Source: Kappaphycus alvarezii (Eukaryota > Rhodophyta > Florideophyceae > Gigartinales > Solieriaceae). From it: DNA of 64,000 nucleotides. Below, piece by piece: positions 56,590-64,000 of this stretch; position 1 is the first letter of the stretch, and every line of letters starts with the position of its first letter. The notes under the pieces are model-generated. The model was not told the DNA's origin and did no database searches. It saw only the letters and a program-made list of their open reading frames with translations. The stretch covers positions 2,170,001 through 2,234,000 of the forward strand of contig NADL03000699.1 of assembly GCA_002205965.3 (NCBI GenBank). The letters run 5' to 3'. The position numbers were made by a program, and so were the translations under genes.

Positions 56590-58870
56590 AGTTGTGTACA
56601 TTTGGATTATTCGGATTCATTATTCGAATCAGATACTATCAAGTGGCCCAATTCGTCTTGATGACTTAGTCCGCTGCCATGTTTGTTAAAATGCGGAATG
56701 TAACTCCTGCTAATTGCCGTACAAGCTGCCCAGATGGGCAGAGATCTCTTGAACATGCAAGTAGTCCTCCCACGTTCATCAATGAGGCTCACCTCAACTG
56801 CGACGGCGTATAGGCGCACTGACCATTAAGACGAAGCGTTGCAATCACTCCAGGGCCGAGGTCCTTCCTGCATACCCGAAGGTGAGTCACGGCAATTGCT
56901 AAGATCTAAGCGGCTGTCCTGCCTTAGGGCTGGTGCTCAACTGCGTTTCGGCACTCATGCCTTGGTAGCCAAGTATGAATTCTCTTCTGTAAAAGGCGTG
57001 TTAATGTGGGGGATCGATAAGCGCTTTTATGAGCGGATGGAATCTCTTGAATGCACTCATTCCTGTGCATGTTTCCAGGAAGTCCAGATATGGACCAAGG
57101 AATACACAAATTCCAACAAACGCCTTTATTGAGCCAAACATCTCCTGTCGTAAGAAAGGTATTCCCGAATCCCCGCGACCAAAGTCAGCAGCGATAAGAT
57201 CGTAAGAGTCTTGCTACATTCGCCGCTCAAGATTACTCACGAGGCTGAAAGAGTGATCAGCGTCTAGCCAAAGTAGACAAGCTTATCCAAGTATCACAGC
57301 AATGGGAGATGAAAGCTTTCCGTTGCTCTCACCTGTTTCCAGCACACATTGCGTAAATAAAGTTAAACCTGCCTGGCATTCGGGGTCAACTGACCACCAG
57401 TTACTGTACAAAAACAGCATCTGTTGCAACCTGGTGGATATACGTGGTCTCTAGTAAGGAAATCAAAGATCCATGCGAGCCAATCGAGGGGGTAGAGAGT
57501 GGACGCAGCTGACTTGGTCGATATTGCCTAGCACTGCTGGTGCCAGCAGCACCAGGGTCTTTCAACTACTGAAAAGAATTTAATGTTCGCCCTAATTGTT
57601 ATGCACAGGATGTAACAATTCTCGGCATTCATACATGTTGTGCGAGTCGATTAAATTAGTTGGAGCAATCTGCAACGGTGACCGTGATTTGAGGCCCATT
57701 GACATCCCCTCTTCTTCCACAGAAAAATTTACCATTTGTAGCTCCGACTTTATGTCCCGAAGTAGAGAAGAGCTTGACGAATGCACAGACCATAGGCTCA
57801 CATGTTTTATCCTCCAATATCAGTCATTACCATTCAAACTGCTAACATTGGCATAGTGTTTTAGTTACAACATTGACTTATGCGGACAGATTGGACCAGC
57901 CGGTCTGTAAGAACGGCATTAACTCAGCAACTTTACAGCCGCCCGTCATGCTCTGACCTTAAGTATCTCAAGCCAAGGCTTTTTTTCTACATTACACCGC
58001 GGTCTTGCGTAACCATCGGAAATTGTGCACATGCCTCAGCACCTGACCTCCAGACGGGGCTCGTGGTTTGATCCCCCTCTCACCAACTCCATAAAATAAA
58101 AGGCCTCGACACTCCTAGGTACAATACCAGATCTATTGTCGAGAGTGGCGTATGAATCGATACCGCAGGAGCCCACTGCTCCTCCACAAACAGTCGCCTA
58201 ATCCACGAGTTATTCCACAAATTCTCTATGTAATCGAGTCGCTAATTTTTCGGGAAATATGCACATATAGTCGGATCCTGCTGCGGACATCCGTAATACT
58301 AGCGCATGGACGATGAGGTACATCCGGTTAGTTCTTAGCCGTATAGTTAGACCGTGCGCAGTCTCCAGTAGATACTGGGTGCATTAAACTTCTTTCTTCA
58401 TGCTAATGTCGCAAAGTTTGATGATGCACAAACGGGTCTGGGCTTACAGTTAGGGCCTACGTGGGTGGTCAATGTCCGGCACGTCCAATGGTGCACGAGC
58501 AATTATCGCCATAGTAACAGCGGACCCGATGACGGCGCTGAGCGCTGGTAGGTCCGACGACAAATAACCTACGTGGAGGTATGATGGCGGCGAGCGATGG
58601 CCGGAAAAAACTCGTTGAGACGCCGGGTATGCGGCTGACGACGGGGCAAAGGAGCGGGCGGGCTTGACCCAGGATGAAACGCCATTCTGGACAGAAGTGC
58701 AAGTGCAAAATGTCTGCAGTCCGGGAGGAGGCATATCGGGCGGTGCGTTCGCTAGCGGGGGCAGCATCGATGATGCTAGTGGCGGCGATGCCGTGGAAGA
58801 TGGGGCCGATTTCGGAGAAACCATATCCGCCGAGACGGATCGGGAGGCAGGTTTGGGTCCAGGCTTGGGC
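56590..58870. other. Stretch without a supported gene
   Basis: Frames at 56839-57132 (97 codons), 57592-57856 and 58450-58873 show no recognised domain. The last overlap GC-richer sequence that may be the 3' end of the RT relic that follows. A T-arm-like GGTTTGATCC at about 58062-58072 lacks pairing arms. Confidence 0.4.
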
Positions 58871-58879
58871 TAGTGAGGG

Positions 58880-60050
58880 CTAAGTTGTTGGTTTTTCATA
58901 GAACTCCCATTGCACCGAGTCAAAGACAGTCGCGGCGTCCGAAGCATGTTGGGGGTCCGAGAGGCGGAACGCATGCAACGTCAGACATGCGGAAGCACAA
59001 AGGCGATGCATGTGGAGGCAACTTGGAGGTTCTTGGACGGAGGTGAGTTTCTCGAGGGTCCGGCGAGAGGACGCGATCTTCACGAGGAGGAACTCAAGCG
59101 ATCGAGACACCAAGAAGCTCGAAGCCGTATGGGGAGCATTGCTGGAGGGGAAGTCTGACAGAAACTCCTCACGTGTAGCTGGGGATGTGTGGGGCCAGTA
59201 GATGCGTTTCTTGCGCATTTTGAGGTCGATGACAAGGCTCGTGTTGTCGGAGTGGGGTGAGGGCTCTGCGAAGGGCAGGCTGTGTGCCGACAAGTGTGCC
59301 ATCATCTGCATACCAATGGTTGAGGATGAGTTCTGGGTCCTCCGCAAGCTCGAGTAGGCTGGATGGTAAGCGAGAATAGGAGCATGCTAGCCAGATCACC
59401 CTGTTGAGCATCATCAACCGATGATGTTTTCCATCTTCGGTAACCTCTAAGATACTCCGGGCCCCAACCGACCACATCTTTCAAACATTAAAGCACCCAA
59501 ACATTTCCCCCTGTTGAGTGTACTGTGCGCTTGGAATCTTTGTACGTTCGCGGTTTGGGAGGAGCGGGGGTTGCGAACGCCCACAGACCACGTTGATAAA
59601 CCCCGCTAGCGTGGGAGTGCGGGCAGGCAGGAGATTGAGCAGCGACTGACTGTCCACAAATTTGACCGCGTTAGAGGCATCAGTGAGGACGTTGGTGACT
59701 TAGGGGGCAAGGGAGATGTGGTGGTGGATAGTCCGTGTGTCATGCAAGAAGGCATCCATCCCGGCCTTTATCCCGTTTGCCGTCTAGTGGGGGGCGAGGA
59801 AGTCTCTAGTGTCACCATCGGCGTGAAGGAGGAGGGTCTTCGTAGCGATGCGGCCGAGTACAGTCCCGATTGCAATGGGCAGATCTTGCCCGGTTTTGGC
59901 CGTACGGGAAGGAGTGTTTTGGCAGCAGTTATGGGGAGAACTGCCTCGGGGAGGTCGCCACGGGCGATGCAGCTGACGGGCGGGGCGGACGCGGCGAGAC
60001 CGGTGACACTTGCGTCAGGAGTAATCTTGGTTTTGACCAAGAGGTGAAAC
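58880..60050 (-). pseudogene. Non-LTR-type reverse transcriptase relic on the minus strand
   Basis: From high to low coordinates: IARGDLPEAVLPITAAKTLL and PVRPKPGKICPLQSG (finger region), a segment near 59780-59770 reading ANGIKAGMDAF, then DASNAVKFVDSQSLLNLLPA (motif A), QQGDLASMLLFSLTIQP (motif B), HWYADDGTLVGTQPALRRAL (motif C, YADD intact), and a thumb-like part (LHMHRLCASACLTLHAFRLS). All are in RT order but spread over three frames. The small repeat at 59409-59510 sits inside motif B. The motif A region is related to that at 2.5 kb. Confidence 0.8.
59401..59518 (+). mobile_element. Small GGGG/CCCC-ended repeat, copy 5, inserted in RT motif B
   Basis: The 102-bp unit 59409-59510 is flanked by CTGTTGAG (59401-59408 and 59511-59518). 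It contains CCGGGCCCCAACCGACCACA and ends CATTTCCCC. Removing it with one duplication restores an uninterrupted local RT reading (TQQGDLASML on the minus strand). This shows that the boundaries are exact and that it is a real insertion. Confidence 0.85.
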
Positions 60051-62150
60051 TAGCAGGAAGGCATTCGCTCCGGTCCAGCAGCGGTATCGCGAGAGATTCC
60101 CCGTGTAGCCGAGCGAAGCCCACAAATTGCCAACAGATAGCACAAGTGTCCTCCGACAGGCAGCGGATCTAGCAACATCTCATCTCAATCACTTGCTTTT
60201 CAAGTGCTTCGTCTCTTTTGTTTTGGACCGCTGAACACTTCGCTGACATAAACTACCCGCAATGGACCCACCCCAAAAAGCAACCGATATATGCAATAAA
60301 GTAATCTAAGGGGCTAGCCCAAGGAGTCTGTGGTTCAGAATATCTCCATTTCGCTTTGTGGACTGAGATCATCATATGACCGCCAGATAGAGACTGCACA
60401 TTGACCTTACGAGGAGCCGAACCACATTATTTGATGTACGGGATATGCACAATTCTAGCATCCTCAATCTCCCTCTTAGTTTCTCAATAGCAACCGCAGC
60501 CCAAATGAAAATCCTTTAAAGTACTCTCTGTGCAAAATGCAGAGCTTATTAGGCAGGTCCAGTAGTGTTACTCTCGCTACTTCCCAGAGACTGCCGTTTA
60601 GTGCCCTGTTTCTCTCTTCAGCTGGTTCGACTCATTCAATTCATATCGCAATCCCTGGAGCAAAGGAGGCGATTCCTCTCTTCAGAGTTGGAACCATGAT
60701 ATTGCTCAAAGAGAGATTGGTATGGCTTTTTTCAGTGCCCATAGTTGCCTTAGTTTAGAATTAGAACCCGTAAATAGCAAAAGATTGTTGAAGCTTTGCG
60801 CTGGGTAATCTGTTGTCGGTCTCCTTTCTTGACGATAATCTGCCAACAGCTTACTATCTTTCCCATTAAGAAAACTTTTCTAATTCCGAAATCGATGAGC
60901 AGAGAATAATTTGTCAAAGAGTACCGAGATCGCGACATTCTTATCTTGTATTCGGCACGTCACGTTTCAGATAGCCAACGAGATTTATTCCTCTCAAATG
61001 CCATTAGTATTACTGAGTCATGACGCTGAGGAAAAGCGTTGCAGAAGTTCAAACATTTCTCGTTAGATAAATTGCTTTGCGAACATACGGTTTACCCAAG
61101 AGAACGAGTAAGTGTTAGGTCGAAGTCGTGGTTTCTAGTACCCGAATTGTCGTATAGTCTTCCTTTCAACATTTATTGTAGATGGTATTGTAACAGTTAA
61201 TTTACAGCGTATAATAGGCTGAATATCGGAATCACTTTCTCTCATTTCTAGCTGCACGATATCATTTCATAGGAGTCTATTCCATTGGCACAGTTGACAT
61301 CTCTTGAAGTCTGTCAAATTACATGGGGTTCCTATTTCTCATCACGTAGATTCAGGGCTTACTCGATTACGAAGTCGAGCAACAGCGCCTCTACATGGCT
61401 ATTAGGTTCGTTGGAGCATTCAAAACCACTGGTCTTAATGTAGCTTGTGTACATGTAAAGCTGACGATCGATTACTCGCAGTGCCAGTGTTGCCGACACT
61501 TCATGTAGAAGGACTTAATGATACGTTTTCAGAACTGATTCGTTTACGAGGTGTGGTGAACAATTATTTCGACAACGTGACATGCATAACTTTCATATTG
61601 CAACGACGGCAACTGTTTGACAGCATGCTTCGTTGGAGAGTTCAGTGCCAAAATCATATTCTAGGTAGTGCTCGCTAGCCAACTTGAGAGGGCCAGGACA
61701 AACATCAGTTCAATATTGCCAAACGGCAGAAACGTAGCAATATATCGATGTTTCAAATATCATTCTCGGTTTACAAGCAAGCAATTTTGGCTGAGGATAT
61801 TCATGCTCTCTTCGAAGTTGCAACTTCAAGCATTACTCGTAACACATTCATGTAACAGTTTTTGCATTCGGAAAAGCGGAAGCTTCTAATCACAGTACTG
61901 TACAAGTGCTTGATTAGTAACAGAGGGCTCGGGTTTTTTTGCAGAGCTCCTGGCAGTGGTTGCCTTCTGTATTACGCAGTCGAGCTTTCGTCCTTGTTAG
62001 CAGAAGTCATGAGAATGGATCAAATCTGCTGCGGTCAAAATTCGAAGGGGTTGCGGAAAACGGGAAAACAGATGTATTGTTTTCTCGTTATCTCAAGAAA
62101 TAAACGATTTGTAGAAAAAGGAATTTCTTAAGGCTCAAAACGTAGAATTC
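60051..62150. other. Stretch without a supported gene
   Basis: The short frames here (60537-60758, 61445-61678, 61862-62131) have no recognised motif. The first 120 bases may still belong to the RT relic's 5' part. Confidence 0.4.
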
Positions 62151-62151
62151 A

Positions 62152-62245
62152 TCATCCAAGGGGTAAAAGTGGGTGATTTAATATTTGAAAAATATGGTCG
62201 GTTGTGGCCCGGAATATCCTACAGGGTGCCGAGTAATACCTCCAA
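62152..62245 (-). mobile_element. Small GGGG-ended repeat, copy 6
   Basis: The unit of about 78 bp (62160-62237) starts GGGGTAAAAGTGGGTG and contains GTGGCCCGGAATATCCTACA. The flanking 8-mers TCATCCAA and ACCTCCAA agree at six of eight positions, so this copy may be older. Confidence 0.6.
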
Positions 62246-62776
62246 GGTGATGATGAAAAAAAAGTGAAATGCACAGAAAATCGAGCGATTGAAAGCCAGG
62301 GCTTCCTGTTACTGGCGTCTGATGACACTTGACAGCTAAATCGCCGAGGTTTAATATTATATCGCGAACAACACTTAGGAAAAAGACTTGCTGTTTTCAA
62401 CATAGACGGACGATGACGTGTCATTTCTGATCTAAATTGCGGACATAGTACATGTAGATGTGAAATTCACCAAATCGAGAGACCACGAGGTGGCAAACAA
62501 GCAGAGATATAATTTAGATGACCGAAGTGGAGTGTGACGGGGAAGTCCGGGACTCCTGAAAGCATTTACCAGATGTACTGTATAAGAGTTTGAAATATGA
62601 GGCGGAGGATTGGAAAACTTTGCATTCTGACCTTGCAATCGATGGAAATTTGGCTCATATTGGCTCATAACCAGAAATAATTGGCAACCAGCAAAATATA
62701 GTGCGGGCGCAAAACGATTTTTTATTGGTTTTTTGCTATCATCTGATTTTCCGAGGCACGGTAAGTGTGTGTCCAT

Positions 62777-63345
62777 ACTGTACAGTACTGCAAATAATTT
62801 CTAATGTTAATTGTAGTTATCTTGAAACTGTGTACTGTACTGTGTAGTACAGTACACTACTGTACAGTAGAGAACATTTACATACTGTAGCCTATTAAAC
62901 AGAGCCAGCAGCTATGATCATCATGACTGCACTTTTTGTTGTATGAATACCAAGTTACATGTAAAGCTTTACAGCATCTGGTTATGTAACAAAATGGATG
63001 CATCCCCACTTGTCGCCCCTCCCAGATTAAACTTGATCTTAAAGGCTCCACATGCACGGATGGAATGGAAGCAGAAGGAACGTGGAATTGGCCCCAATTC
63101 TGTTTGGACAGGGTACGGCTTGTAATAGGTTGTTCATCTCTTCATGCATTTCGACCTTGTCATAAACATGCCACTGGCTGTTATTTCAGCAGAGTTCACG
63201 TGCTGGAGGAAACACAGGCTGGCCATTAGCGGCTGCCAGGCCATGCTTTTTATCATATTATTAAGTTTTGAAATGGGATCTTAACATCTCTTGCAATGCC
63301 TCAACGTTAGTTTGAAGATTCGGATAATACAGTACTGTACCATAA
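62777..63345. repeat. (TACTG)n words near the right end
   Basis: Pentamer runs in both orientations occur at 62777-62792, 62831-62874 and 63329-63341. The remaining sequence to 64000 contains a 115-codon plus-strand frame (63432-63779) that I do not recognise. Confidence 0.6.
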
Positions 63346-64000
63346 TGTGCTGTTTATAACTTTTTATAACCCTGGGAGGGTGTCTATAATCAATTCCAAA
63401 AGCACAACAGCAGTTTGGAATTCCATCAGAGGTGCTTTTTATAGAGGCCCTCAGCCAGCAAGGCACAATGTTGGGGGTTGCTTTTGCGCCACTGGAAGCG
63501 GAAGGCACATATTTCAACTGGCGCACCACAAAATTTTCCATTTGGGCTAGTCATGGACATTTTTGGCTGTATCAACTATTGGCAGAATATTGGTCCTTCC
63601 ACTGGAGTCCCAACTCTGGACAGTCCCTCTGTTTCTATGGGGAAGGGGGGCAGAGAGAGTATGGGAAGAAGCCAGTTACATGCTTTATTGAAGCTACTGC
63701 ATCATCAGTGCACTGGCCATTTCCGCGTGCAGTTCAATTAATTACAATGTGGAGTGTGGATTCCGTTCTACGACAGTGACCCAATTTCGAAACGTGTAAT
63801 AGAAGTGCTGTAGGCAATTACAGTGCCGGGCTGGAATATCCCTTACAGTAGTTTCACCGAGGCTGGGTAAGGCTTACAGCACTATTCAGTTCATGTCAAC
63901 ATCGGCGACCTCCTACTGGGTCTGAATTTGTTCAAAGCCACTCAGGAGTCACCTGGCATGTGTTAACTGTAGTACAATTGGCAAGCCCCTTACAGTCAGT

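Noticed and set aside
58040-58085. tRNA-like T-arm (GGTTTGATCC) before a CACCA-like word
   Set aside because: No stem pairs with it and no anticodon or D arm can be drawn upstream. I found no tRNA or rRNA gene in the window.

Overview
This is a eukaryotic nuclear window. It is dominated by nested, mostly broken mobile elements, with two confident host genes, both single open frames without visible introns: a BED-finger plus alpha/beta-hydrolase-fold protein (34259-36079) and a GRAM-domain protein (55626-56582). Intron-poor genes between stacked retrotransposons fit a red alga (florideophyte) or an oomycete. I lean to a red alga, but the sequence alone does not settle it.

Layout. 1-5.7 kb: no intact gene; a reverse-transcriptase (RT) relic at about 2.5 kb lies among many GGACCG-type words. 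5.75-28.3 kb: one very old Ty1/Copia element (385-bp 5' LTR, GAAAG target duplication on both sides). It has been entered by a 308-bp 5'-truncated LINE-type fragment (6982-7289), a PIF/Harbinger transposon (about 8.59-10.78 kb) and a 14.36-kb Ty3/Gypsy chromovirus (13575-27932, TTTAG duplication). The Gypsy element splits the Copia 3' LTR into 13527-13574 and 27938-28296.

The Gypsy element has about 2% LTR divergence, a gag with a CCHC knuckle, protease, RT, RNase H, integrase and a chromodomain (all broken), a 3.3-kb stretch with no long frame, and a nearly intact antisense frame of about 600 codons next to the 3' LTR. Wherever I scanned it, it carries several times the chance number of short perfect hairpins, in the LTR, coding, non-coding and antisense parts alike.

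28.3-40.9 kb: host-like sequence with (TACTG)n words, a G-rich run, an 0.85-kb pyrimidine-rich tract just upstream of the 34.3-kb gene, and a Tc1/mariner relic. 41-52.9 kb: a distinctly AT-rich block with no convincing gene. 52.9-55.1 kb: a Tc1/mariner element whose right inverted repeat was hit by a LINE fragment (16-bp duplication), itself hit by a second LINE fragment (8-bp duplication). 55.1-64 kb: the GRAM gene, an RT relic on the minus strand (58.9-60.1 kb) and (TACTG)n-rich flanks.

A very small repeat family (about 71-108 bp) occurs six times. One end is fixed (GGGGAAA), the other is variable, and most copies have 8-bp or longer target duplications. With the Gypsy hairpin texture and the antisense frame, it is the main candidate for something undescribed here.
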